A DNA stretch of 64,000 nucleotides, taken from NCBI GenBank assembly GCA_905116865.2, contig CAJHNH020002668.1, forward strand, positions 987,882-1,051,881. Reading direction: 5' to 3'. The notes beneath the pieces were generated by a model, which was not told the origin of the DNA, searched no databases, and saw nothing but the letters and a program-made list of their open reading frames with translations. A program made the position numbers and the translations under genes. Shown here piece after piece: positions 48,190 through 60,059 of the stretch. Source of the DNA: Candidula unifasciata (lineage: Eukaryota; Mollusca; Gastropoda; Stylommatophora; Geomitridae). How positions within the stretch are numbered: position 1 is the first letter of the stretch; each line of letters opens with the position of its first letter.

Positions 48190-50870
48190 GTGTCTGTCCC
48201 CGTCAGAGACAACCCGTGGCGCCCTCATTAACGCCAGTTGACAAGGACCCATAACTGCTGCCTGGGGCTTATAACCCGTAATTTCTGCATGGGAATTATA
48301 ACCCGTAACTGCTGCCTGGAAGATGGCAGGAATACTGCAGCGGAATGTATGATATGAATGACAGTGAGGATATGAATGATATACATGAACCAGTAACAGT
48401 AGAGGCAGAACCTGAACCTTCATTAGATGAAATTTCATGGGCAATAAGGAGCCTGAAAAATGGTAAATCACCTGGATGTGATGAGATACCAGCTGAATTG
48501 ATTAAAGCGGGAGGAGAAGAAAGCATAAAAATCTATCATGCATTATGTGAAAAGATATGGAAATATGGTATTTGGCCAAACGACTGGAAGAGAACTATCT
48601 TCATTCCAATACCAAAAAAGGGTGACCTGCAATTATGTACAAACTATCGAACTATTGCCCTGATCAGTCATGCAAGTAAAATTCTACTAAAAATTATAAT
48701 GAGAAGACTGCAAAAGAAAATGGAAGAAGAGATTAATGTAGCTCAGGCTGGATTTAGACAGGGAAGAGGAACAAGAGATCATATATTCAACATGCGTTTA
48801 ATAATAGAGAAGTGTAGAGAATTTAATGTAAATCTGTTCTTATGTTTTGTGGATTATTCAAAAGCATTTGACTGTGTACAACATCAGAAGCTTTGGGAAA
48901 TCATGAGGAATATGGGCTTTCCATCACATATAGTGCAGCTCATTAAAATGCTCTATCAAGACCAACAAGCAGCAGTCAGAATAGATGGAGAGACATCAGA
49001 CTGGTTTGGCATCAAGCAAGGAGTCCGTCAGGGATGTGTGCTGTCACCGTATTTGTTCAACCTGTACGCCGAAAATATAATGAGAAATGTAAGAGATGAT
49101 ATAAACAAGGAACAATATGATGCCCTAAACATCGGTGGTCATGAAATACCAGAAATTCGTTATGCTGATGATACAGTATTACTATCAACATCAGAAAATG
49201 GTTTAGAAAACTTATTAACCTCACTCCAAAGAAATAGTGAAAATCATAACTTATTTCTTAACACAGCAAAAACAAAGATAATGCATACAAACAAAACTGC
49301 CATGGAGAAGGAAATATATGTTAATGAGGAAAGATTGGAAGTGGTGGACAATTTCGAATATCTTGGGTCACTGGTTACCAACAATGGTGACACAATGAAA
49401 GAAATCAAACGGCGACTATCAATTGCTCTTCAAAGACTAAAACAACTGAATAAATTATGGAATTGTACAGATAGAATTACAAAGGTCAGATTTTTAAGAG
49501 CATGCATCTTTCCCATTGCAACATACGCCTGTGAGACCTGGACACTTACTAAACAAGCGGAACAGCGCATAAATGCATTTGAATATAAATGTTACCGACA
49601 GGTTCTAAGAATATCTTGGGTAAAGAAAAGAACAAATGCATCCATACTTCAAGAGCTGAATATTGAAGAGGGTTGGCTAGTAAAGACAATAAAACAAAGA
49701 AAATTGAAATATTTTGGTCACTTGAAACGTCATGGAGGTCTAGAGAGAACAATAATGGAGGGGTATATGCCTGGGAAGAGAGGAAGAGGAAGGCCAAGGA
49801 GAAGATGGGTGCAGGATGTGGCAGATGATCTCCAGATGGGTGTATCAGACGCAGGACATCTTGCTCATGATAGGAAGGTTTTCCGGAGGGTTGTTATGGC
49901 AGCGAGGTTCCGCGAGGGACATGCTACTGAATGAATGAACTGCTGCCTGGGACTTATAACCCGCAACTGCTTCTTGGGACTTATAACCCGTAACTGCTGC
50001 CTGGGACTTATAACCCATAACTGCTGCCTGGGACTTATAACCTGTAATTTCTGCCTGGGACTTATAACCCATAACTGCTGCCTGGGACTTATAACCCTTA
50101 ATTTCTGCCTGGGACGTATAACCCGTAACTGCTGTCTGGGACTCATAACCCGTAACTGCTGCCTGGGACATATAACCCGTATCTGCTGCCTGAGACTTAT
50201 AACCCATAACTACTGCCTGGTACTTATAACCAGTAACTGCTGCTTGGGACTTATAACTCGTAACTGCTGCCTGGGACTTATAACCCGTAACTGCTGTCTG
50301 GGACTTATAACCCGTAACTGCTGCCTGGGAATTATAACCCGTAACTGCTGCCTGGGACTTATAACCCGTAACTGCTGTCTGGGACTTATAACCCCTAACT
50401 GCTGCCTAGGATTTATAACCCGTAACTGCTGCCTGGGACTTATAACCTGTAACTGCTGTCTGGGACTTATAACCCGTAACTGCTGCCTGGGAATTATAAC
50501 CCGTAACTGCTGCCTGGGAATTATAACCCGTAACTGCTGCCTGGGACTTATAGCCCGTAACTGCTGCCTGAGACTTATAACCTGTAACTGCTGCCTGGGA
50601 ATTATAACCCGTAACTGCTGCCTGGGAATTATAACCCGTAACTGCTGCCTGGGAATTATAACCCGTAACTGCTGCCTGGGAATTATAACCCGTAAGTGCT
50701 GCCTGGGAATTATAACCCGTAACTGCTGCCTGGGAATTATAACCCGTAACTGCTGCCTGGGAATTATAACCCCTAACTGCTGCATTTCGATTTGTTTTTG
50801 AGCCAAGCGTGAAGCTCCTCCTCTCCATGTAAAAAAAAACCAGAGCCTTATTGAAAAGACCATATGTGAA
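48190..50870 (+). repeat. 27-bp minisatellite grown inside repeat H
   Basis: Left edge CAACCCGTGGCGCCCTCATT and GACAAGGACCCATAACTGCT, right edge TGCATTTCGATTTGTTTTTG, both matching the unexpanded repeat H at 26585-26770. Between them are about 4 units (48245-48344), the LINE, then about 31 units (49940-50785) of CGTAACTGCTGCCTGGGACT plus TATAACC. 27 bp is nine codons, hence long false frames on both strands. Confidence 0.93.
48345..49945 (+). mobile_element. LINE, 5'-truncated, with intact 529-codon RT frame
   Basis: An uninterrupted frame (48345-49934) covers the RT domain: LKNGKSPGCDEIPAELIK, AGFRQGRGTRDHIFNMRLI, FVDYSKAFDCVQHQKLWEIM, GVRQGCVLSPYLFNLYAENI, the catalytic IRYADDTVLL, ETWTLTKQAEQRINAFEYKC, LKYFGHLKRHGG and GRGRPRRRWVQDVADDLQMG. 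The endonuclease domain is missing, so it is a 5'-truncated insert that cannot move by itself. It ends TGAATGAATGAA. Flanks AACTGCTGCCTGG on both sides could be a 13-bp duplication but also belong to the host array. The absence of stops marks a recent insertion. Confidence 0.93.
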
Positions 50871-50933
50871 ATCTCTGTATTCAATAAAAGACTTGAAATA
50901 AGACTGGCATAAAGCTCCCACTGCAACACTTAC

Positions 50934-50939
50934 CGACAT
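50934..50939 (-). CDS. Gene 2 candidate first coding exon (Met-Ser)
   Basis: On the minus strand GGTGACATGTCG is followed directly by a consensus donor GTAAGTG. ATG TCG would end in phase 0, which fits the phase-0 acceptor of exon 45922-46067 and gives an N-terminus MSDISYIVSSQERLD. The exon would be a 5' UTR plus two codons and the intron about 4.9 kb. The phase match alone has a one-in-three chance, so this is only a candidate. Confidence 0.3.
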
Positions 50940-50949
50940 GTCACCATAA

Positions 50950-52200
50950 ACAAGCAAGATGTAGACGCAATAACCTTCTAGTAGTCAGCAAAGTTCTCAT
51001 CTAACGTATACTTCGACCAGTTATACTTTTGATAATAACAGTAAACACTCGAATGCTCTTGATGCCAGTTTTTACGACGATATCCCAGCGCCCAGCCTAT
51101 TAACCCAGCTTACACTGAATGTGTCCTTGGTTGTGTCCTTATAGTTTTCTTTTACCTCTCAGTTACCATTTAAAACGTTGACATTTGGTTTGGAAACCAC
51201 GGAAATAAATAAACTCTTCATTTTGAAAAGTCAAAACGTAGGACATAAACAATCTTTTTATATTCAAAAGTCAATTCAACCGAGGGGGAAGAATAAAAAA
51301 CCAACAACCAGTAAAAACTTGGAACACTTTCCTGGAACTTCACCAGGACCGTCGAGAGTTCCGGAAGGCGTAGGAAGTTTTAGAATATCCCCTAATTTAC
51401 GTCTTCCTAAAACAAAGATAAGTTCTAGAACCGAAGACATCAGATGTGAAACTGGCGATGATGAACAAGTGACTTGGATCTTAAAACGATTGTTGTATCA
51501 GATGGCGTTTAAATATTTAAAGAGTATATTGACCTATAGATTAAACAGATCAGGGGTTTTAAACTCAGTAGGCAAGGCCCTTTTCCACTTTCAGCCTAAA
51601 GTGTGGTGGGGTTCGGAAAAAAAGGGAAAAAAAAAGGGGGGGGGGGGGTCAAAGAATTACGAGATAGAGTCTTTTTGTACTTGTATTAATATGTTATGCT
51701 AACTACTTTTAAAAAAAAAGTATTCCTATATGCCTTGTCAGGGTAGGGGGTGGGGGAAGGTGAGGAGCAAATATCCAGACATAACGGTGTCAATCATCAT
51801 ACTGATATTTTAAGAGTAAATTACTAGCTGTTACGGATTGTTTCTTTTAAAAGTCTAAAGTCTTGTAAATAGTGCTTTTCATATTCGTTTGTCCATCTCT
51901 TTTAAATTATAGATTTTTTGTTGAATGAGGGCGGAGAAAAGACCATATATTCAGGGGGCGCCACGTTAAAAAGACTGAAAACCGCTAATATTGATTATGA
52001 AGAAGGGGCGGGGAGGTAGCCACGGGGAGATGGGGAGATAATATGGGGACTTTGGTAGCAGAAATGGGCATGTTTGGTATAGAGGAGTAAGGGGTACTAC
52101 TTAGACAGTAAAGGTGGCAGTACAGATAACAAGTCATGTCTGTCTCTAGTACTCTAAAATTATACTTGACACAGTAACAATAACAATATCATTACTATCA
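50950..52200. other. Upstream region of gene 2, no recognised feature
   Basis: If the candidate first exon at 50934-50939 is right, this would hold the 5' UTR and promoter. A plus-strand open frame of 174 codons at 51178-51702 has no recognised domain. G-rich runs at 51637-51651 and 51740-51770. Confidence 0.3.
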
Positions 52201-52317
52201 TGCTGTGCCATTATATATCACACAGGGTCCAGTCTACTTTTCCACTCCGTTCTGTCTTCTTTGACAACCATGAATGGGACCAACTCCAGCATCCATGGCT
52301 TCTCTCATTAACAGTCT

Positions 52318-54112
52318 GTATGTTTTTGTGTGCCTCTTTATTGTGTGCCTCTTTATTGTGTGCCTCTTTGTTGTGTGTCTCTTTATTGTGTCCCTCTTTG
52401 TTGTGTGCCTCTTTATTGTGTGCCTCTTTATTGTGTCCCTCTTTGTTGTGTTTTTTTTTTGTTGTGTGTCTCTTTATTGTGTCCCTCTTTGTTGTGTGTC
52501 TCTTTGTTGTGTGTCTCTTTGTTGTGTGCCTCTTTATTGTGTGCCTCTTTATTGTGTGCCTCTTTATTGTGTGCCTCTTTATTGTGTGCCTCTTTGTTGT
52601 GTGCCTCTTTGTTGTGTGCCTCTTTGTTGTGTGTCTCTTTATTGTGTGTCTCTTTATTGTGTGCCTCTTTGTTGTGTGCCTCTTTGTTGTGTGTCTCTTT
52701 ATTGTGTGCCTCTTTATTGTGTGCCTCTTTGTTGTGTGTCTCTTTATTGTGTGCCTCTTTGTTGTGTGTCTCTTTGTTGTGTGCCTCTTTGTTGTGTGTC
52801 TCTTTATTGTGCGTCTCTTTATTGTGTGTCTCTTTATTGTGTGCCTCTTTGTTGTGTGTCTCTTTATTGTGTGCCTATTTGTTGTGTGTCTCTTTATTGT
52901 GTGTCTCTTTATTGTGTGCCTCTTTATTGTGTGCCTCTTTATTGTGTGCCTCTTTATTGTGTGTCTCTTTGTTGTGTGTCTCTTTGTTGTGTGTCTCTTT
53001 GTTGTGTGTCTCTTTGTTGTGTGTCTCTTTGTTGTGTGTCTCTTTATTGTGTGCCTCTTTGTTGTGTGCCTCTTTGTTGTGTGCCTCTTTTTTGTGTGCC
53101 TCTTTATTGTGTGCCTCTTTGTTGTGTGCCTCTTTGTTGTGTGCCTCTTTGTTGTGTGCCTCTTTATTGTGTGCCTCTTTGTTGTGTGTCTCTTTATTGT
53201 GTGCCTCTTTGTTGTGTGCCTCTTTGTTGTGTGCCTCTTTGTTGTGTGCCTCTTTGTTGTGTGCCTCTTTATTGTGTGCCTCTTTATTGTGTGCCTCTTT
53301 ATTGTGTGCCTCTTTATTGTGTGCCTCTTTATTGTGTGCCTCTTTATTGTGTCCCTCTTTGTTGTGTGTTTTTTTGTTTTGTGTCTCTTTATTGTGTGCC
53401 TCTTTGTTGTGTGTCTCTTTGTTGTGTGTCTCTTTATTGTGTGCCTATTTGTTGTGTGCATCTTTATTGTGTGCATCTTTATTGTGTGTCTCTTTATTGT
53501 GTGTCTCTTTATTGTGTGCCTCTTTATTGTGTGCCTCTTTATTGTGTGCCTCTTTTTTGTGTCCCTTTTTATTGTGTGCCTCTTTATTGTGTGTCTCTTT
53601 ATTGTGTGCCTCTTTATTGTGTGCCTCTTTATTGTATGCCTCTTTATTGTGTGTCTTTTTGTTGTGTGTCTTTTTGTTGTGTGTCTCTTTATTGTGTGCC
53701 TCTTTGTTGTGTGTCTCTTTGTTGTGTGTCTCTTTGTTGTGTGTCTCTTTGTTGTGTGCCTCTTTATTGTGTGCCTCTTTATTGTGTGCCTCCGTATTGT
53801 GTGCCTCCTTGTTGTGTGCCTCTTTGTTGTGTGTCTCCTTGTTGTGTGTCTTTTTGTTGTGTGTCTCTTTGTTGTGTGCCTCTTTGTTGTGTGTCTCCTT
53901 GTTGTGTGTCTTTGTGTGTCTCTTTGTTGTGTGCCTCTTTATTGTGTGCCTCTTTATTGTGTGCCTCCTTGTTGTGTGTCTCTTTATTGTGTGCCTCCTT
54001 GTTGTGTGTCTCTTTGTTGTGTGTCTCTTTGTTGTGTGCCTCTTTATTGTGTGCCTATTTATTGTGTGTCTCTTTGTTGTGTGTCTCTTTGTTGTGTGCC
54101 TCTTTGTTGTCG
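52318..54112. repeat. 15-bp minisatellite, ~118 units
   Basis: Unit TGTGTGCCTCTTTATTG with the period 15 bp and two frequent binary sites (GCC/GTC and ATTG/GTTG). 15 bp is five codons without stops, so frames of over 600 codons appear on the plus strand and 420 on the minus; these are artefacts. The edges look like LINE sequence: the right edge on the minus strand reads CHEKKW after TTTGGACATG, and the unit HNKEA follows. Confidence 0.97.
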
Positions 54113-54179
54113 AGTCCATTTCTTCTCATGACATGTCCAAACAGTATGATACAGTATTTCAAATAACATGAAATGTAGA

Positions 54180-54570
54180 AACGTATCATTTTAAAGAAAA
54201 TTTCGATAAATATTTAAATGGTGTCTCTTAGTCGACTTAAACAATTACTCTGGGGGAAGGAGTGTGCTGGATCCGATCCCTATCTGCACGTACGGCCCAG
54301 ATAATACTCAGACCACGTGACCTAAGACAAGAGTCTACTTCATGTAACTGGCTCCATATTAAATGGGCTCTACTTCTTCTTGGAGCTGTCAAGTAACAAC
54401 CACTTCATGGCTGTAGAATAAACTTACAGACATCACAAAAGGTTAAGTCGGTTGTAGGTGTCTCTCGTTGAGAAAATCTGTAACCGGAGCCCGTCATTTG
54501 TTATCCACTCCACCAGGGTCGCAGTCGTTTAACTCCTATCCAGTCAGTTACTTGGTTACACCAATCTGTT
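54180..54570. other. Intergenic, no recognised feature
   Basis: No gene or repeat recognised. Confidence 0.4.
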
Positions 54571-54573
54571 ACG

Positions 54574-54843
54574 TGGGAGTCGCTGTGGTGTAGCGGCTCG
54601 ACGCTCGCCTGCAGATCGGAAGGTCGTAGGTTCAGGTCCTGACGAAACCGGGCTTGCTTCAAAAATGACCTTGGCTCCCAGGTCGACCCAGCCTTGAGTG
54701 GTTACCAGGTGCAGTCCTGGGAGGTAGAGGAGACCGGCGTAATGTTGACTAAATCACCCATCGAGTGCCGACTGGTCTATAAGATATAGGTCTAGCCCTA
54801 TATGCCCAATACGCATGAAGGCATACAAAAGGGTCCTTCAGTA
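54574..54843 (+). mobile_element. SINE family B, near full length
   Basis: GTCGCTGTGGTGTAGCGGCT (A-box region), AGGTCGTAGGTTCAGGTCCT (B box), CCCAGGTCGACCCAGCCTTG, ATAGGTCTAGCCCTATATGC and AAAAGGGTCCTTCAG. Best-preserved copy with 39762-40018. Confidence 0.85.
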
Positions 54844-54899
54844 ATCTATTGCTGACATTGCAATTCTTGTGACGCCTAACCTAACTGCTTGAAACTTTG

Positions 54900-55270
54900 T
54901 CCCAGTCGAGTTGCAGGCATCGCTTCAGAGGTCCCCGGTAGTTAGCATCCTTTGGACATTTGTTCCGAGCTCTGCAGGTGTGTTGAGAAATGAACAAGCA
55001 TATAGACTGGCCGGTGCTGCACCTCTTGGTGGTAAATTGACAAATGACAAGCTATATATGGTAACCGCCCTTTATGATCGAGTGAACAATGAGAAGAAAA
55101 AGAGAGATCGCCATGGACTGAAGAGAATGGTGCAACAAGGATTGACCCAGTGATCTGACCAACGTTCAACACTCAGGCGATGGACAAGACGGACATATAA
55201 TTAGGCTGTTAGAGGCACCATCAGAATTGGAACTCTATGCTTGCTGCTGAAGATGAGGACGGAGCGCTCA
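54900..55270 (+). mobile_element. LINE RNase H remnant
   Basis: Reads SILWTFVPSSAGVLRNEQAY then RLAGAAPLGGKLTNDKL, matching the WxPGHxGVxGNExADxLA end of LINE RNase H domains with the His lost. Short downstream frame, then decay. Confidence 0.65.
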
Positions 55271-55304
55271 GGTAAATGTCCCGAGTGTTATGGTGTCGGT
55301 TTGA

Positions 55305-56315
55305 TATCATAACTCACAACTGTCCCAGTCACATATTCGTTGAATTCTTTCCGTTCCAGGTGCAAATTTGTTCAATTCTTTCTGCCCCAGTCACATATTT
55401 GTTTAATTCTTTCTGTTTCAGTGACATATTTGTTTAGTCTCAGTGACCTATTTGTTTAATTCTTTCTGCCTCAGTCAAATATTTGTTTAATTCTTTCTGC
55501 CTCAGTGACATATTTGTTTAATTCTTTTTGTCACAGTGATATTTGTTTAATTCTTTCTGCCTCAGTGACATATTTGTTTAATTCTTTTTGTCTGAGTGAC
55601 ATATTTGTTTAATTCTTCCTGTCTCGGTGACATATTTGTTTAATTCTTTTTGTCTGAGTGACATATTTGTTTAATTCTTCCTGTCTCTGTGACATATTTG
55701 TTTAATTCTTTCTGCCTCAGTGACATATTTGTTTAATTCTTCCCGTCTCAGTGACATATTTGTTTAATTCTTTCTGCCTCAGTGACATATTTGTTTAATT
55801 CTTTTTGTCACAGTGATATTTGTTTAATTCTTTCTGCCTCAGTGACATATTTGTTTAATTCTTCCCGTCTCAGTGACATATTTGTTTAATTCTTCCTGTC
55901 TCGGTGACATATTTGTTTAATTCTTTCTGCCTCAGTGATATATTTGTTTAATTCTTTTTGTCACAGTGATATTTGTTTCATTCTCTCCGCCTCAGTGACA
56001 TATTTGTTTAATTCTTTTTGTCTCAGTGACATATTTGTTTAATTCTTCCTGTCTCAGTGACATATTTGTTTTATTCTTTCTGCCTCAGTCACATATATGT
56101 TTAATTCTTTCTGTCTCGGTGACATAATTGTTTAATTCTTGCTGTCTCGGTGACATATTTGTTTAATTCTTTCTGCTGCAGTCAAATATTTGTTTAAATC
56201 TTTCTGTCTCAGTGACATATTTGTTTAATTCTTTCGCCCTCACTGACATATTTGTTTTATTCTCTCCGCCTCAGTGACATATTTGTTTTATTCTCTCCGC
56301 CTCAGTCACATATTT
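55305..56315. repeat. 31-bp minisatellite, ~32 units
   Basis: Unit AGTGACATATTTGTTTAATT plus CTTTCTGCCTC. Variants in the pyrimidine part (TTTTTGTC, TTCCTGTC, TCTCCGCC). Some 28-bp units lack part of the core. Confidence 0.95.
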
Positions 56316-56534
56316 GTTTAATTTTTGTTTTGAAGTCCTACATATTTGCTAAACTATTTCCGCACCAATATATGTTAAACCCTTTCTGCACCACGTGTTT
56401 GTCAAACTCTTTCTGTGACTGCCTGTTTGTTAAATTATTTCTGCCCCACATGTTTGTTAAAATATTTATGTACCATTTGTTTGCTAAACTCTTTCTGTCC
56501 CACTTGGACAGCAAATGCATAATTTGCAGCCTTT

Positions 56535-56615
56535 GACGACATACTTGTTATGGGGCTGTTGGTCTATTCTTTGTTCCTGTCCAAAATGGGGCCCCGGAAC
56601 CCACATGAGGTACCT
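56535..56615 (-). repeat. Interspersed repeat D, 5' end only
   Basis: Reverse complement of CCTCATGTGGGTTCCGGGGC...AATAGACCAACAGCC matches the family start. Confidence 0.5.
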
Positions 56616-56791
56616 GGCTGACAAAAGCGGTGGAATCTTGTAAGAGATATTTCACAGCTGTAAATATCGTTCGGCGAATAAAGATAGAGTGAAAAAAAAG
56701 CATTCCTTGTTTCTTCTTAGACAGATCATTATCATTACCAATGTCCACTTATGTCGTTAAATGTGGAGAGGAACAGTTTGCAATCCATTGC

Positions 56792-57130
56792 TTAAAAAGC
56801 AGCAAAGGCTACTGTCATTACGTGTTGTTGTAGAAGCTCTTTAATGTCATCAATCCATATTTTGCTAGGGTGGCCTCTTGCTTTCACCTCAGGTCTTTTC
56901 ATGCCGAGCGTCTGCGTTGGTAGTTGTTCTGGCTGCATTCTTGCTAGATGAACAAACCATTCCATCTTGTTTCTCAATGAATTTACTGCATGGTGTTGCT
57001 CCTACAGTCTGTCGAACTTTGTATCGGATGGTTAAACTGGCGGCTTTTTTCAGGCATCTCATTTCGCAAGTATTAATTTTAATATGTTAAGTCTTAAAGT
57101 CCCAGGTGTCGCACTGGTAGCATAGTGTTG
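56792..57130 (-). mobile_element. LINE RT C-terminal fragment
   Basis: Minus strand reads NKMEWFVHLARMQPEQLPTQ then MKRPEVKARGHPSKIWIDDI, a KWFGHLARM...ARGRPxKxWIDDI block, preceded by a decayed CEMRCLKKA-like piece. Confidence 0.75.
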
Positions 57131-57134
57131 GAAT

Positions 57135-57960
57135 GAGTTATGAGTTATGAATTAGATTATCTTCATAGCACTCCAGACACATCCATTGGCGCTCAGATTC
57201 CCCTCTCAACATATTCATCAGCGTCGGGCGGTTAATAGTGCTAGTCCTATGTTGGTTAACAAGACTCCATGTGCGTCCGGTGTGCTTCTCATGCTTGGCT
57301 GTGCCGATCTTTACTCCCAATTCACGTATTCTAAGCAGTGATGTGGTCACCTTGCTTCCAAAATCCTCAGAACGTCCTATCTCTCTAAGGGCAATGACAA
57401 TGTCTGCGTGATCCATGGGCCGGCCATCTTCAATTAATGCAGCAGTCTATCAGTCTATCAGCTCTTTCATTGCCAACAACGCCTGCATACCCTGGGACGA
57501 ATATGAAAGTAACTGCACACACAGGAGAATTTTGCAATGACTCAAGGCACTGTCTGCGTAACCAGCCTGCCACGACCCGCCGGATCATGCTCAAAGAATC
57601 AGTCAGCACACACACGCGGGAATAGTCCTGTGATTCTAGTCACACGAAAGCTTGTGTCACCGCCATCACCTCCATTGTCATGCTGCTGGTGGTCATAGAG
57701 AAGGCACCGCTGGCTTCTTGAACTGTTCTGCCTGAAGAGCTAGCTGTAAATGCCCATGCACTCTTATGTCCTCGTATAACGGACCCGTCTGTGAAGATCC
57801 CCACATCTGTCTTATCTGACTTGTCACTGAAAAGCGCGCATACCTCGACATTGACAGCAGCTGGATTCTGCTCCCGACAACTCCTATCAAGCGTCACGAT
57901 ACAGGAGAATGTGAGATTGGGCCTGGATGGATGTCGGTAAGGCTGCAAACCTTCCTGATG
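57135..57960 (-). mobile_element. LINE RNase H and C-terminal domain, one stop
   Basis: Minus strand: VGIFTDGSVIRGHKSAWAFT (first catalytic Asp of RNase H), SSSMTMEVMAVTQAF (Glu), a TGA where Trp is expected, VCVLTDSLSMIRRV (Asp), then FVPGYAGVVGNERADRL (His replaced by Tyr, last Asp kept). A stop near 57430 is followed by GRTWSLVNQHRTSTINRPT and ERQWMCLECYEDN, a C-terminal zinc-knuckle-like end. Recently inactivated. Confidence 0.85.
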
Positions 57961-58280
57961 TCATCCTCTGCCCTACCCAGCCATGATTTGCCCCTTTTTA
58001 GCTATTGCCCTTTTTTTTTGAAGAGCATGTGGTGCAAAGGGTGCTTCAGATCTGAGCTTATCTTGAGGTATACACGAGCCCTCCATATCTTGATCCTGTA
58101 GTTCATGGTAGGGAAGTTAAGAAGGTACCTTATTGCTACACAAGAGGTGTCTCCAGTGCACCCTCAAATAATGCGCATTGCTTCATTTTGCACTATCTTA
58201 AGTCTTTCAATCTGAGTATAGCTGACAGTGAGGATGGAATGGAATGAATATGCTGTTTATAATCTGTTTCTTGGCTCTCA
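57961..58280 (-). mobile_element. LINE debris upstream of the RNase H domain
   Basis: Reverse complement keeps a reading of the kind LRSEAPFAPHALQKKK and RYLLNFPTMNYRIK, which is the usual RT-to-RNase H linker of such elements. Many lesions. Confidence 0.45.
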
Positions 58281-58282
58281 TA

Positions 58283-58810
58283 TCAATATTTTGATATCTT
58301 AATTACCGTGTCAGTTTCATAGCAGAACAGGCAGTGATCGCCTGAAAATAGTAGCTCGTTTGCTGTATATGGATCTAATTCTTTATCTGGAAAGTAAAGT
58401 TCCTTATTTGATGGAAGTTCTGGGTCGACTGCTTTAAAGATGGCTTCTTTTGATATTCTGTCTACATATATAAAAAGTAAGAAAGAGATCAGACATCCCT
58501 GCCTCACCCCGGCATTGACTGTAAACATATCAGACATGCATTCTTGTGTTTTGACTGCGATTTGGGAACTAGTACATGGCCAAGATGTTGTCTAGCAACT
58601 GTCCTTGTATCTCATACTCATCAAAAAAGCCCATAGTTTGTTTCTGCTTACTCCATCAAAAGCTTCTTCTTTGTCAGCAAACACAAACTTCAGTTCATCG
58701 TCAGTGGTTTTCTCGCAAACTTGCATCTCCGCAACCTTTTCATCCCTGAAGCCAAATGATGATGCATATAGTTGCTGTTCTGCTATGGGTCTAACGCTCT
58801 GTTCTAACAA
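58283..58810 (-). mobile_element. LINE reverse transcriptase fragments
   Basis: Minus strand reads SSFGFRDEKVAEMQVCEKTT, FVFADKEEAFDGVSRNKLWA, then VNAGVRQGCLISFLLFIYVD and TANELLFSGDHCLF. Equivalent to the RT core with the ADDQ box changed to SGDH. Different family from 57135-57960. Confidence 0.8.
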
Positions 58811-59231
58811 CGTTCTTCTTCTTCAGAACTCTGAACCCTTGAGGTTCGTTGCTGCAGATAACACCCGCCTCCATTCATCTCTCTGGTTGGCCTTCCCTTT
58901 TCAGCTGGTGACACCAAGTGTTGCAGGTCTGTCTGGACAACGTTCTAACAACGGTTTTCCTATGTGATTCAAGAGTGATATACATCTGTAAGATGAGTCT
59001 TTTGTATTGCCTTTCTGTTTCCAAATTGGTATTATCAATGCCTGCTGCCAGTCAAGTGAAACCTTTTTCCTATGCTGTACTGAAAATTCTTGTTAGCCAT
59101 TTGACGGATCAACACCTAAGAGTAATTCGTGACTAAGTAGGGATTAAAAACCAGATACTGAATTTGCAACATTGTTATTCCATACTCTCTTAGACTGGCT
59201 GAGCTAAATATAGTCTGGCACTGTCTTAATG

Positions 59232-59429
59232 CAGAGGTTCTCAACCTATGGGTCGCGATCATTTTGGTGGTTGAATAAGCCCTTTCACAGGGGTCGCCTG
59301 AAACCATCGGAAAACAGATATTCACTGAAGTTATGAAATGGCAAAGAAAATAATTTTATGGTTCCGGGTCACCACAACATGAAGAACTGTATTAAAGGGT
59401 CGTGGCATTAGAGAGGTTAAGAACCACTG
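59232..59429. mobile_element. SPIN-like hAT MITE
   Basis: Starts CAGAGGTTCTCAACCTATGG, continues CCTTTCACAGGGGTCGCCTG, GGTCACCACAACATGAAGAA and CTGTATTAAAGGGTCGTGGC, and ends GAGGTTAAGAACCACTG. This is the layout of the non-autonomous SPIN (Space Invaders) hAT element as I remember it. Flanks TCTTAATG and TTTTAATC agree at 6 of 8 positions. Confidence 0.82.
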
Positions 59430-59810
59430 TTTTAATCATATTCAGATCAGTGATGCTAGCCATTTTCTTTGAACCGCTACGGAAGTATTAGGATAACTAC
59501 ATAATGTTGGATAGTATTAACACCGAACTGCACTGTCAGAAAGTACAAACCTCGAGTATCAAACTTCTCCATATCATTTTGTAATGTATCCTGACTTTTC
59601 CTTATGAACAGTTACAGACAGACAGACTAACAAACATAAAGACAACATAGTGTTGAAAATGATAGACAGTGACGTACAGACAGCTAAACAGAAGAGATAA
59701 ATAGATGCATAGAATAGACAGACACAGGGCACAGACAGATGCGCACATAGACATAACAGACATATGGAATAAACAGACAGATAGGCAGATGAGCAATCTG
59801 GCCAAACGTC

Positions 59811-60059
<249 letters not shown>

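Noticed and set aside
48345..49934. Host gene because the frame is intact
   Set aside because: RT motifs with YADD, a repeated tail and insertion in an array mark a LINE.
49935..50957. Frames of 288, 239 and 183 codons with NCCLGLITR-like repeats
   Set aside because: Nine-codon periodicity of the 27-bp minisatellite; no start context or domain.
51178..51702. 174-codon plus frame
   Set aside because: No recognised domain, ends in a poly-Lys/Gly run from an A/G-rich tract, no splice support. Could be chance.
52200..54171. Plus frames of 643, 630 and 613 codons and minus frames of 421 and 224
   Set aside because: All are readings of the 15-bp array, open in every phase because the unit has no stop.
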